Shown one piece after another: positions 7,161-14,828 of a DNA stretch of 14,847 nt. A program made the translations under genes and the position numbers. The DNA comes from Trueperaceae bacterium (GTDB lineage Bacteria; Deinococcota; Deinococci; Deinococcales; Trueperaceae): assembly GCA_024636105.1 (NCBI GenBank), contig JAGXHO010000259.1, positions 1-14,847 of the forward strand. The letters run 5' to 3'. The notes below the pieces were generated by a model, which saw nothing but the letters and a program-made list of their open reading frames with translations, had not been told where the DNA came from and did not search any database. Within the stretch, counting starts at the first letter, position 1. Each line of letters opens with the position of its first letter.

Positions 7161-8162
7161 TCAGGCGGACGTAGCGGCGTCGAAGGTGCGTCCGCGGGCG
7201 ACCGTATGGGGTGCGACCACGGCCCCCTCGAGCACGTCGCAGGCGCTCAGGTGCGCGTACGCGCCGATGCGCGCACCTTCGCCGACACGGGTGCCGGCCG
7301 CGAGCACGACGCCCGGCTCCAGGGTCACGTCGACGGAGAGCGCCACGTCGGCGTCGAGAAAGACGCTCCCGGGGTCCACCATCGTCACGCCGGCCGTCAG
7401 CCAACGGCGCCGCAGCCGGTCGCGCAACAGCTGGTCGGCCAGGGCGAGCTGCAACCGGTCGTTGACGCCGACGAGCCGGCGGGTCTCGTCGTCGGCGCGC
7501 ACCGCGCGCACCCGGCGACCGTCTTGCAGGTACGCGACCACCAGGTCGGTCAGGTAGACCTCGCCGGCGGCGTTGGCGTGGCCGAGCGTCGGCAACAGGT
7601 CCCAGAGGCGTTCGTCGAAGGCGTAGGTACCCGGGTTGATCTCGCGCAAGGCGCGGGTGGCCTCGTCGGCGTCGCGCTCCTCGACGATCGCGCGCACGCC
7701 GCCATCGCGGCCGCGCACGACGCGCCCCATCCCGCTCGGATCGTCGGCGTCGACGGTGAGCAGCGTCATCCCCTCGCCCCCTGCGGTCGCGTGCGCGTCG
7801 AGCAACCGAGCGAGCGAGGACGCCTCGACCAAGGGCCCGTCGCCGTTGAGCACGACGACCGGTCCCGGGTGGCCGGCGAGCGCTTCGGCGCACACCGCGA
7901 CCGCGTCGCCGGTGCCGCGCTGCCGCTCCTGCACCACGAACCCGACGCCAGCGTCTGCGAATCGCTCGCGGACCGCTTCCGCGCCGTGGCCGATCACGAC
8001 GAGGAGCGGTTCGGGGTCGAGCGTGCGGGCGGCGTCGAGCACGTGGGCGAGCAATGGGGCACCGGCGGCCTCGTGCAGAACCTTGGGAAGGCGGGAGCGC
8101 ATCCGCGTTCCCTGACCCGCGGCCAGGACCACCACGGCGGGGCGCGGTCCTACCGTGCTCAC
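7161..8162 (-). CDS. glmU: GlmU-like nucleotidyltransferase with shortened left-handed beta-helix
   Basis: A 333-residue protein whose first 235 or so residues match the N-acetylglucosamine-1-phosphate uridyltransferase half of GlmU: VVVLAAGQGTRMRSRLPKVL, QRGTGDAV, VLNGDGPLV, MGRVVR...AIVEERDA, EINPGTYAFD, GEVYLTDLV and GVNDRLQLA. It would form UDP-GlcNAc from UTP. Full GlmU is about 450 residues with a long beta-helix acetyltransferase. Here only about 90 residues of hexapeptide-like repeats follow, and the usual acetyltransferase catalytic region is absent. The facing gene begins 18 bp past the stop, so no lost domain lies downstream. GTG 8162 overlaps the lgt stop (GTGA). It could be a different sugar-phosphate nucleotidyltransferase, so the symbol is provisional. 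Confidence 0.75.
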   Translation of the reverse strand: MSTVGPRPAVVVLAAGQGTRMRSRLPKVLHEAAGAPLLAHVLDAARTLDPEPLLVVIGHGAEAVRERFADAGVGFVVQERQRGTGDAVAVCAEALAGHPGPVVVLNGDGPLVEASSLARLLDAHATAGGEGMTLLTVDADDPSGMGRVVRGRDGGVRAIVEERDADEATRALREINPGTYAFDERLWDLLPTLGHANAAGEVYLTDLVVAYLQDGRRVRAVRADDETRRLVGVNDRLQLALADQLLRDRLRRRWLTAGVTMVDPGSVFLDADVALSVDVTLEPGVVLAAGTRVGEGARIGAYAHLSACDVLEGAVVAPHTVARGRTFDAATSA

Positions 8163-9031
8163 GCCTTCGCCCCGCGGGTCCAGAGCAGGTACGCCGCGAC
8201 GAGCACGATCGGCACGCTCACGAGCTGGGTCAGCGTGAACAGGCCGACGCCGCCGACCGGATCGAGGTAGACCGACCAGAACAGCGGGTTGTCGCGGAAG
8301 GGCTCCTCGATCACGCCGCGGAGCAGCGAGTACCACAGCACCATGTGGAGGAACACGGCGCCCGGCGCCCGGGTGCGCGCGAGCGCCCAGGCGATCACCG
8401 CGATCAGGATCACCCCGACGAGCATCCCGTAGACGGGCGTCAGGTGCACGACGCAGGGCTCGCCGAAGGGCACGGTGCGGCACACGGGTGGCGCGTACTG
8501 CCAGAGCGGGTCGCCGAACACGGCGCGGCCGAAGGCACCGAAGGTGGGGGTTCCGGGGTCGGGCCAGGCGAACCCGATCGGCCAGGTCGTGAGCCGGCCC
8601 CCGGTGTCGGTCCCGTTCATGAGGTTGCCGATGCGCCCACCGATGATGCCGAAGGCGGCGATCGGCGAGAGCACGTCGAGGTAGCGCCAGGCGTCGTACC
8701 CCTTGCGGCGCGCCTGCCAGGCGAGCACCGCCACGATGCCGGCGATGCCGCCGTGGATGCTGATCCCGCCCTCCCAAACCGCGAAGGCCCGGAGCGGATC
8801 GCCCCCGGGTCCGAAGTACGCGCTCGGGCTCGTGAGGACGTAGACGAGGCGCGCGCCGAGGATGCCGGCACCGACCATCCAAGGCGCCATGTCGAGGAGC
8901 CATTCGCCGTCGAGGCCGCGCGCGGCGGCCGCACGCAGCGTCCAAGCCGTGCCGGCGACCACGCCGAGGGCGATGAGCACGCCGTACCAGCGCAGCGCGA
9001 GGGGGCCGATCGTCACGAGGATGGGGTCCAT
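8159..9031 (-). CDS. lgt: Prolipoprotein diacylglyceryl transferase
   Basis: A 290-residue, polytopic inner-membrane protein with about seven hydrophobic segments. It transfers diacylglycerol from phosphatidylglycerol to the lipobox cysteine of prolipoproteins, the first step of lipoprotein maturation. Family motifs are RWYG (14-17), GARLVYV, WEGGISIHGG, the signature GGRIGNLMNG with Arg133 and Asn136, YGMLVG, and RGVIEEPFRDN near the C-terminus. A loop of about 45 residues between the signature and YGMLVG is rich in Pro/Gly and has two cysteines. ATG 9031 has an AGGGAG ribosome-binding site a few bases upstream. It is the first gene of a two-gene unit with glmU, overlapping by 4 bases. Confidence 0.95.
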   Translation of the reverse strand: MDPILVTIGPLALRWYGVLIALGVVAGTAWTLRAAAARGLDGEWLLDMAPWMVGAGILGARLVYVLTSPSAYFGPGGDPLRAFAVWEGGISIHGGIAGIVAVLAWQARRKGYDAWRYLDVLSPIAAFGIIGGRIGNLMNGTDTGGRLTTWPIGFAWPDPGTPTFGAFGRAVFGDPLWQYAPPVCRTVPFGEPCVVHLTPVYGMLVGVILIAVIAWALARTRAPGAVFLHMVLWYSLLRGVIEEPFRDNPLFWSVYLDPVGGVGLFTLTQLVSVPIVLVAAYLLWTRGAKA

Positions 9032-9049
9032 GGTTCTCCCTGTCTGGAT

Positions 9050-9061
9050 GCGACCGGTCGC
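9050..9061. repeat. 12-bp perfect palindrome in the lgt leader
   Basis: GCGACCGGTCGC lies between the lgt -10 (9087-9092) and the ATG at 9031, so it would be in the 5' untranslated RNA or serve as a site for a dimeric regulator. The gap 9032-9145 otherwise holds only the promoter. It may be chance in such GC-rich DNA. Confidence 0.3.
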
Positions 9062-9086
9062 CCAAGCGGCGCCGGGCGCACCGCGG

Positions 9087-9092
9087 ATGCTA
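9087..9092 (-). promoter_or_regulatory. -10 element TAGCAT of lgt-glmU
   Basis: TAGCAT on the minus strand (9092 to 9087) lies in the 114-bp gap between the DUF456 gene and lgt. It would give a leader of roughly 48 nt that includes the AGGGAG ribosome-binding site. It fits the TANNNT pattern and has no clear -35. Confidence 0.4.
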
Positions 9093-9145
9093 CCAGGCGC
9101 CGCCGGACCTGCGTCGAAGCCCTGGGCCCGGGCCGCGCCATCGGC

Positions 9146-9637
9146 TCAACCGGTGATCAGGCGCCCGATCACGACCACCCCGATCACCACGACGATCACG
9201 AGCTTGCCCCCGACGCCGGCGAGCGTCCCCAGCAGCGCTCCGACCCCGGCGCGCCAAGCGTCGGGCGGCGTGCGACCCGCGAGCAGCTCCGCGAGCGTCG
9301 CGCCGAGGAGGGCGCCGGCCAGGAACCCCCATGGCGGCAGCACGATCAAGCCGACGAAGGACCCGATGATGCCGCCCCACAAGCCCGCTCGGCCGGCGCC
9401 GAAGCGCTTCGCACCGACCCAGTTGCCCAGCAGATCGAACCCCTGGGCGATCGCGGTGAGGACGGCCACCCACACGATCGTCGGCACGTCGATGCGCTCG
9501 AACCCCGTCATCCAGCCGGCGAGGATCACGGCCACGAGCGCGACCGGCGTCCCGGGCAGCACCGGCAGGACCACGCCGGCACCCGCCACCGCCAGCCCGA
9601 GGAGCACCACCACCCACGCGCCGACGGTCGCCACCAT
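9146..9637 (-). CDS. DUF456 family membrane protein
   Basis: A 163-residue, very hydrophobic protein with about four to five membrane segments. The pattern VVLPVLPGTPVALVAVILAG near the N-terminus, FDLLGNWVGAKRFGAGRAGLWGG in the middle and the glycine-rich C-terminal helices match DUF456, a family of small membrane proteins of unknown function. ATG 9637 starts 2 nt after the stop of the moaB-like gene, so the two are probably one transcript. There is no signal peptide cleavage site; the first segment is likely a signal anchor. The role is unknown, and pairing with a cofactor gene may be fortuitous. Confidence 0.85.
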   Translation of the reverse strand: MVATVGAWVVVLLGLAVAGAGVVLPVLPGTPVALVAVILAGWMTGFERIDVPTIVWVAVLTAIAQGFDLLGNWVGAKRFGAGRAGLWGGIIGSFVGLIVLPPWGFLAGALLGATLAELLAGRTPPDAWRAGVGALLGTLAGVGGKLVIVVVIGVVVIGRLITG

Positions 9638-9639
9638 GG

Positions 9640-10131
9640 TCAGATCGGGTCGCGGCCGGCCGGCCGGCCGTGCACCGCATCGGACGCCGCCGCCAGCACG
9701 GGCGCGACCGCCGCGAGCGCGGCGCGCGCCGCTTCGGGCGAACCCGGCAGGTTGACGACCAGGGTGCCGCGGCGCACGCCGGCCACGCCGCGATCGAGGA
9801 GCGCACGAGCGTCGCCGCGCGCCGCCGCGACGCGCATCGCCTCGGCGATCCCGGGGATCTCGCGCTCGACGACCTCGAGCGTCGCCTCGGGCGCGCGGTC
9901 GCGCGGCGCGAGGCCGATGCCGCCGATGCTCAGGACCAGGTCGATGGCGTCGTCCTCGGTGAGCAAGCGCAGTTTGGCGCGGATGAGGGCCTGTTCGTCC
10001 GGCACCACCTGGTAGTCGACCTCGACGAACGGTCCGGCGGCGAGCACCTCACGGATCGCCTGGACCGCCCGGTCTTCGTGCTGGCCGGCGCCGGTTCGGT
10101 CGGCGACGCTCAAGAGCGCGGTTCGAATCAT
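9640..10131 (-). CDS. MoaB/MogA family molybdopterin-binding protein
   Basis: A 163-residue protein of the MoaB/MogA fold, which in MogA adenylates molybdopterin before molybdate insertion. It begins IRTALLSVADRTGAG. Its main motif, SIGGIGLAPRDRAPEATLEV at 68-87, corresponds to the usual TTGGTG...RD.TPEAT, and the C-terminal NLPGSPEAA at 127-135 is conserved. The Thr-rich part of the nucleotide loop is altered (SIGGIG), so full activity is uncertain. No other molybdenum cofactor gene is in view. ATG 10131 lies 6 bp after TACGAT, suggesting a leaderless message. The DUF456 gene follows closely. Confidence 0.82.
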   Translation of the reverse strand: MIRTALLSVADRTGAGQHEDRAVQAIREVLAAGPFVEVDYQVVPDEQALIRAKLRLLTEDDAIDLVLSIGGIGLAPRDRAPEATLEVVEREIPGIAEAMRVAAARGDARALLDRGVAGVRRGTLVVNLPGSPEAARAALAAVAPVLAAASDAVHGRPAGRDPI

Positions 10132-10137
10132 GCGGTC

Positions 10138-10143
10138 ATCGTA
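10138..10143 (-). promoter_or_regulatory. -10 element TACGAT of the moaB-like gene
   Basis: TACGAT on the minus strand (10143 to 10138) ends 6 bp before ATG 10131 with no ribosome-binding site between, predicting leaderless translation. It is back to back with the sucC promoter, with 34 bp between the two hexamers. Confidence 0.5.
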
Positions 10144-10154
10144 GCGCGCTCGCG

Positions 10155-10189
10155 TTGCGCGCGCCGCGGCCAGCGGGTAGCCTTACCCG
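10155..10189 (+). promoter_or_regulatory. sucCD promoter with inverted repeat over the -10
   Basis: TTGCGC at 10155-10160, a 17-bp spacer and TAGCCT at 10178-10183 make the best two-part promoter in the window. The inverted repeat CGGGTA 10174-10179 / TACCCG 10184-10189 is centred on the -10 hexamer, where a bound dimer would block RNA polymerase. The predicted leader is about 54 nt and contains AGGAGG at 10232-10237. Confidence 0.45.
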
Positions 10190-10243
10190 GTTTCGACGGT
10201 CGCGACGGCGCTCGCCGCGCGCAGACCCTCCAGGAGGTCCCCG

Positions 10244-11470
10244 ATGAAGATCCACGAGTACCAGGCGAAGGCGCTGCTCGCCGCGCGCGGCATCGCCGTA
10301 CCGCAAGGGCGCGTCGCGCAGAGCGTCGACGAGGCGGTCGCCGCGGTGCGCCCGCTCGTCGAGGCGAGCGGCGTCCCCGTCGTCGTCGTGAAGTCGCAGA
10401 TCCATGCGGGCGGTCGCGGCAAGGGCCGCTTCCAGGAGCACCCGGACCTCGGCGGCGTCAACGTCGTGCTGGACGGCCGCGGCGGCGACCTCGCGGCGGC
10501 CGAGGCGAAGGTGCGCGCGTTGGCCGAACGGATGCTCGGGAGCACCCTCGTCACGGTCCAGACCGGTCCCGAGGGCAAGCTCGTCCAGCGCCTCTACGTC
10601 GAACAGGGCGTCGACATCGCCCGCGAGCTGTACGTCTCCGTCGTGCTCGATCGCGCCAGGGGCCGCAACGTGGTGATCGCCTCCACCGAGGGCGGCACCG
10701 AGATCGAAGAGGTGGCCGAGCACACCCCCGAGAAGATCCTGCGCGAGACCGTCGACCCCGCGATCGGCCTCGCGCCGTTCCAGGCTCGGCGCCTCGCCTT
10801 CGCGCTCGGCCTCGAGGGCGCCGCGCTCGCGAAGGGCGTCGGCTTCCTGACGGCGCTCGAACGGGCCGCGGTCGACCTCGACACCGACCTCCTCGAGGTC
10901 AACCCGCTCGTGGTCACGAGCGCGGGCGACGTCCTGGCCCTGGACGCCAAGATGTCGATCGACGCCAACGCGATCTACCGGCACGACGACGTGGCCGCGT
11001 TGCGGGACCTGGCCGAGGAGGACCCGGCCGAGGTCGAGGCGTCCAAGTACGGCCTGTCGTTCATCAAGCTCGACGGCACGATCGGCTGCCTGGTGAACGG
11101 CGCCGGCCTCGCGATGTCGACGATGGACATCATCCAGCACGAGGGCGGCAGCCCGGCGAACTTCCTGGACGTCGGCGGCAGCGCCACCACCGAGAACGTC
11201 ACCGCAGCGTTCAAGATCATCACCCGCGACCCCAACGTGAAGGGGATCTTCGTCAACATCTTCGGCGGCATCATGCGCTGCGACACCATCGCCAACGGCG
11301 TGGTCGAGGCGGTGAAGGACGTCGGCCTCCAGGTGCCGCTCGTCGTGCGCCTCGAAGGAACGAACGTCGAGCTCGGCCGCCGCATCATTGAGGAGGCCGG
11401 CATCCCCGGCATTCAGTCGGCGACCGACATGCGCGACGGCGCCCGCAAGATCGTGGAGGCCACCCGATGA
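10244..11470 (+). CDS. sucC: Succinyl-CoA synthetase (ADP-forming) beta subunit
   Basis: A 408-residue beta subunit of the TCA-cycle enzyme that interconverts succinyl-CoA and succinate with nucleotide phosphorylation. The N-terminal ATP-grasp domain shows [53 protein letters not shown] and LLEVNPLVV (metal ligands). The C-terminal ligase-CoA domain has [28 protein letters not shown], and [10 protein letters not shown]. Length is close to the family norm of about 390. ATG 10244 has AGGAGG 6 nt upstream. Its stop overlaps the sucD ATG (ATGA), giving tight coupling of the two subunits. Whether ATP or GTP is used cannot be told from sequence. Confidence 0.97.
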   Translation: MKIHEYQAKALLAARGIAVPQGRVAQSVDEAVAAVRPLVEASGVPVVVVKSQIHAGGRGKGRFQEHPDLGGVNVVLDGRGGDLAAAEAKVRALAERMLGSTLVTVQTGPEGKLVQRLYVEQGVDIARELYVSVVLDRARGRNVVIASTEGGTEIEEVAEHTPEKILRETVDPAIGLAPFQARRLAFALGLEGAALAKGVGFLTALERAAVDLDTDLLEVNPLVVTSAGDVLALDAKMSIDANAIYRHDDVAALRDLAEEDPAEVEASKYGLSFIKLDGTIGCLVNGAGLAMSTMDIIQHEGGSPANFLDVGGSATTENVTAAFKIITRDPNVKGIFVNIFGGIMRCDTIANGVVEAVKDVGLQVPLVVRLEGTNVELGRRIIEEAGIPGIQSATDMRDGARKIVEATR

Positions 11471-12405
11471 GCTCGTTCGTCGACCGCACCACCAAGGTGC
11501 TCGTGCAGGGCCTGGGCAAGACCGGGCAGTTCCACACCGACAAGGCGATCGCCTACGGCACCCAGATGGTCGGCGCCGTGCACCCCGGACGCGGCGGCAC
11601 GACGCACCGCTTCGAAGGGGCGACCGATCCGTCCGGCGTGCCGGGGCGACCCGACACCTACGCCGTCGACCTCCCCGTCTTCGACACGGTCCGGGACGCG
11701 GTCGCGGCCACCGGCGCCGACGTCAGCGTGGTCTACGTGCCGCCGGCCGGAGCGGCCGACGCGATCATGGAGGCCGCCGAAGCCGGTCTGCGCCTCGTCC
11801 TGTGCATCACCGAGGGCATCCCGGTCCAGGACATGGTGCGCGTGAAGCGCTACCTGGAGGGCACGCCGACCCGTTTGATCGGCCCCAACTGCCCAGGCGT
11901 CATCACGCCGCGCGCCTGCAAGATCGGCATCATGCCGGGCTACATCCACGAAGTCGGCCGCGTGGCCGTCGTCAGCCGCTCGGGAACGCTGACGTACGAA
12001 GCGGTCAAGCAGTTGACCGACGTCGGCCTGGGCGAGACGACGGCGGTCGGCATCGGCGGTGATCCGGTGAACGGTACGTCGTTCGTCGACGTGCTGAAGG
12101 TCTTCAACGAGGACCCCGCGACCGAAGCGGTCATGCTCATCGGCGAGATCGGCGGCAGTGCCGAAGAAGAAGCCGCGGCGTGGATCTCCGCCCACATGAC
12201 CAAGCCCGTCGCCGGCTTCATCGCCGGCACGACCGCCCCTCCCGGCAAGCGGATGGGCCACGCGGGTGCGATCGTGGCGGGCGGCAAGGGGACCGCGGCG
12301 GACAAGATCGCCGCCCTCGAGGCCGCCGGCGTGGTGATCGCGCCGACCCCGACCGACATGGGTGCCGCCGTCCAGGAGGCGATGCGCCGCAAAGGCCTGC
12401 TCTGA
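11467..12405 (+). CDS. sucD: Succinyl-CoA synthetase alpha subunit
   Basis: A 312-residue alpha subunit, which binds CoA and carries the phosphohistidine. The catalytic His265 lies in [17 protein letters not shown]. Other family motifs are [26 protein letters not shown] and [14 protein letters not shown]. Two features differ from the usual pattern. The N-terminal glycine loop reads GLGKTGQFH (residues 15-23) where GxTGxxGxFH is typical, about one residue shorter. About 20 extra residues (roughly 48-68) sit between GGTTH and LPVF, explaining the length above the normal 290 or so. Both keep the frame and core motifs intact, so the protein is probably active. It overlaps sucC by 4 bases. Confidence 0.96.
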   Translation: MSSFVDRTTKVLVQGLGKTGQFHTDKAIAYGTQMVGAVHPGRGGTTHRFEGATDPSGVPGRPDTYAVDLPVFDTVRDAVAATGADVSVVYVPPAGAADAIMEAAEAGLRLVLCITEGIPVQDMVRVKRYLEGTPTRLIGPNCPGVITPRACKIGIMPGYIHEVGRVAVVSRSGTLTYEAVKQLTDVGLGETTAVGIGGDPVNGTSFVDVLKVFNEDPATEAVMLIGEIGGSAEEEAAAWISAHMTKPVAGFIAGTTAPPGKRMGHAGAIVAGGKGTAADKIAALEAAGVVIAPTPTDMGAAVQEAMRRKGLL

Positions 12406-12419
12406 CCTCCGCCCCGCCG

Positions 12420-13379
12420 GTGCGGGGTCGCTTCGCACCCTCCCCCACCGGCTCGCTGCATCTGGGCAACGCCCGCACCGCCCTCCTCGCCTGGGCCTCG
12501 GCCCGGGCGCAGGGGGGCGCCTTCGTGCTGCGGGTCGAGGACCTCGACCCGCCCCGCACCGTCGCCGCGGCTGTGGCCGGCAACCTCGACGAGCTCCGCT
12601 GGCTGGACCTCGACTGGGACGAGGGGCCGGACGTGGGCGGCGCGCACGGTCCGTACCTTCAGAGCGAGCGCGACGCGCACTACGCCGCAGCGCTCGCCGG
12701 GCTCGAGGCGGCCGGTCGCCTGAGCGAGGACTGGCTCTCGCGCAAGGAGCTGCGCGACGCGCCGTCGGCGCCGCACGGCGCACCTGGACCGGTCTACGGA
12801 GCGCGTGCGCGCGCGCGCTCCGCACGCCTCGCCGACGCGCGCCGGTCCGAGGGGCGCACGCCGTCGTGGCGGGTGCGCTTCGAGCCCGGCGCGGTCGTCG
12901 CCGACGACGTTCGCCTCGGTCGGCGCGCGTTCGACGTGGCCACGGACGTCGGCGACCTGCTCGTCCGGCGCAGCGACGGCCTGTGGGCCTACGCGCTGGC
13001 GGTCGTGGTGGACGACGCCGCGATGGGCATCACCGAGGTGGTGCGCGGCGACGACCTGTGGGACGCGACCGGGGCGCAGGTCGCCCTCGCGGCGGCCCTC
13101 GGGCATCCGGCGCCCCGCTACGGACACGTGCCACTGCTCCTGGACGCGGCCGGCAGCCGGCTGGCCAAGCGCCGAGGCGCGGCGACCCTCGACGCGTACC
13201 GCGCCGATGGCGTCGACCCACAGCGAGTGGTCGGGGCCCTCGCGGCGACCGCCGGTCTGATCGAGGAGCCGCGGCCGATCCATCCGCGCGAGCTGGTCGC
13301 CGGGTTCGACCTCACGCGCCTGACGCCGGTCCCGGCGTCCTGGACCGAGGCGCTCGAGGCCTGGGTGCGCGGCGGGTGA
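12420..13379 (+). CDS. gluQ: Glutamyl-Q tRNA(Asp) synthetase-like protein without zinc cysteines
   Basis: A 319-residue protein like the catalytic half of glutamyl-tRNA synthetase, without an anticodon-binding domain. This fits GluQRS, which charges glutamate onto queuosine in tRNA(Asp). Class I motifs are RFAPSPTGSLHLGN (HIGH region), LRVEDLDPPR, YLQSERDAHY, VVRGDDL and RLAKRR (KMSKS-like). The zinc-binding region, usually CxC...C around a SAPHG stretch, is recognisable as EDWLSRKEL...SAPHG...YGAR, but all cysteines are replaced. The whole protein has none. GTG 12420 puts the start directly before the HIGH motif. A CTG at 12402 overlapping the sucD stop is the alternative. It probably reads from the sucCD transcript. 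Confidence 0.82.
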   Translation: MRGRFAPSPTGSLHLGNARTALLAWASARAQGGAFVLRVEDLDPPRTVAAAVAGNLDELRWLDLDWDEGPDVGGAHGPYLQSERDAHYAAALAGLEAAGRLSEDWLSRKELRDAPSAPHGAPGPVYGARARARSARLADARRSEGRTPSWRVRFEPGAVVADDVRLGRRAFDVATDVGDLLVRRSDGLWAYALAVVVDDAAMGITEVVRGDDLWDATGAQVALAAALGHPAPRYGHVPLLLDAAGSRLAKRRGAATLDAYRADGVDPQRVVGALAATAGLIEEPRPIHPRELVAGFDLTRLTPVPASWTEALEAWVRGG

Positions 13380-13446
13380 GCGACGCACGCCGCGGCGACC
13401 GCGCGTCACCGTCGGCCGGAGGCTGGCGCCGGCACGGCGCGGCGGG

Positions 13447-13452
13447 TAGACT
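13447..13452 (+). promoter_or_regulatory. -10 element TAGACT of the trp leader
   Basis: TAGACT ends 7 bp before the ATG of the leader peptide, with no ribosome-binding site between them. A leaderless leader peptide is predicted. The 80-bp gap from the gluQ stop holds this promoter and no convincing -35. Confidence 0.55.
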
Positions 13453-13459
13453 CCGCGCC

Positions 13460-13543
13460 ATGCGACCCCGCGCGCGCGTCCGCACCCGCCGCACCTTCAA
13501 GGTGCGCCACCAGTTCTGGTGGCGGTGGACGACGCCCACCTGA
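13460..13543 (+). CDS. trpL: Tryptophan-rich leader peptide of the trpBA operon
   Basis: A 27-residue ORF (ATG 13460, TGA 13541-13543) lies between a TAGACT -10 hexamer and trpB. It contains FWWRW, with tryptophan codons at 13517-13519, 13520-13522 and 13526-13528. That is three Trp in four codons, in a basic peptide starting [11 protein letters not shown]. It is too short and odd to be an enzyme. Its place just before trpB and its Trp run are what a ribosome-mediated attenuator needs. When charged tRNA-Trp is scarce the ribosome would stall inside the RNA stems described in the next entry. The ORF is in-frame open far upstream, as is common at this GC content, but the promoter position supports this ATG. 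Not experimentally known to me; inference from sequence. Confidence 0.75.
   Translation: MRPRARVRTRRTFKVRHQFWWRWTTPT
13490..13540 (+). promoter_or_regulatory. Overlapping hairpins in the trp leader RNA
   Basis: Three pairings share bases. CGCACC 13490-13495 pairs with GGTGCG 13501-13506. CGCCACCAG 13505-13513 is the complement of CTGGTGGCG 13516-13524 (8 bp with a GTTC loop if folded). GGTGG 13524-13528 pairs with CCACC 13536-13540. The middle stem contains the first two Trp codons, so a stalled ribosome would open it and change the folding downstream. Such alternatives are the hallmark of attenuator leaders. Confidence 0.55.
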
Positions 13544-13545
13544 AG

Positions 13546-13569
13546 CCGGCCTCCCGACGTCGAGGCCGG
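13546..13569 (+). terminator. Strong hairpin after the trp leader peptide stop
   Basis: CCGGCCTC 13546-13553 pairs perfectly with GAGGCCGG 13562-13569 over an 8-nt loop, starting 2 nt after the leader stop codon. It occupies the place of an attenuator terminator, but the following bases are C-rich, not T-rich. It may instead control trpB translation. CCTCC at 13550-13554, in its left arm, is complementary to the trpB ribosome-binding site GGAGG at 13602-13606. Confidence 0.5.
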
Positions 13570-13610
13570 GCGCCCGTCCCCCTTCGCCCCGACTGCCTCC
13601 TGGAGGACCC

Positions 13611-14824
<1,214 letters not shown>

Positions 14825-14828
<4 letters not shown>

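Noticed and set aside
10136..11140. Minus-strand open frame opposite sucC
   Set aside because: sucC is unmistakable, and the antisense frame has no recognisable motif.
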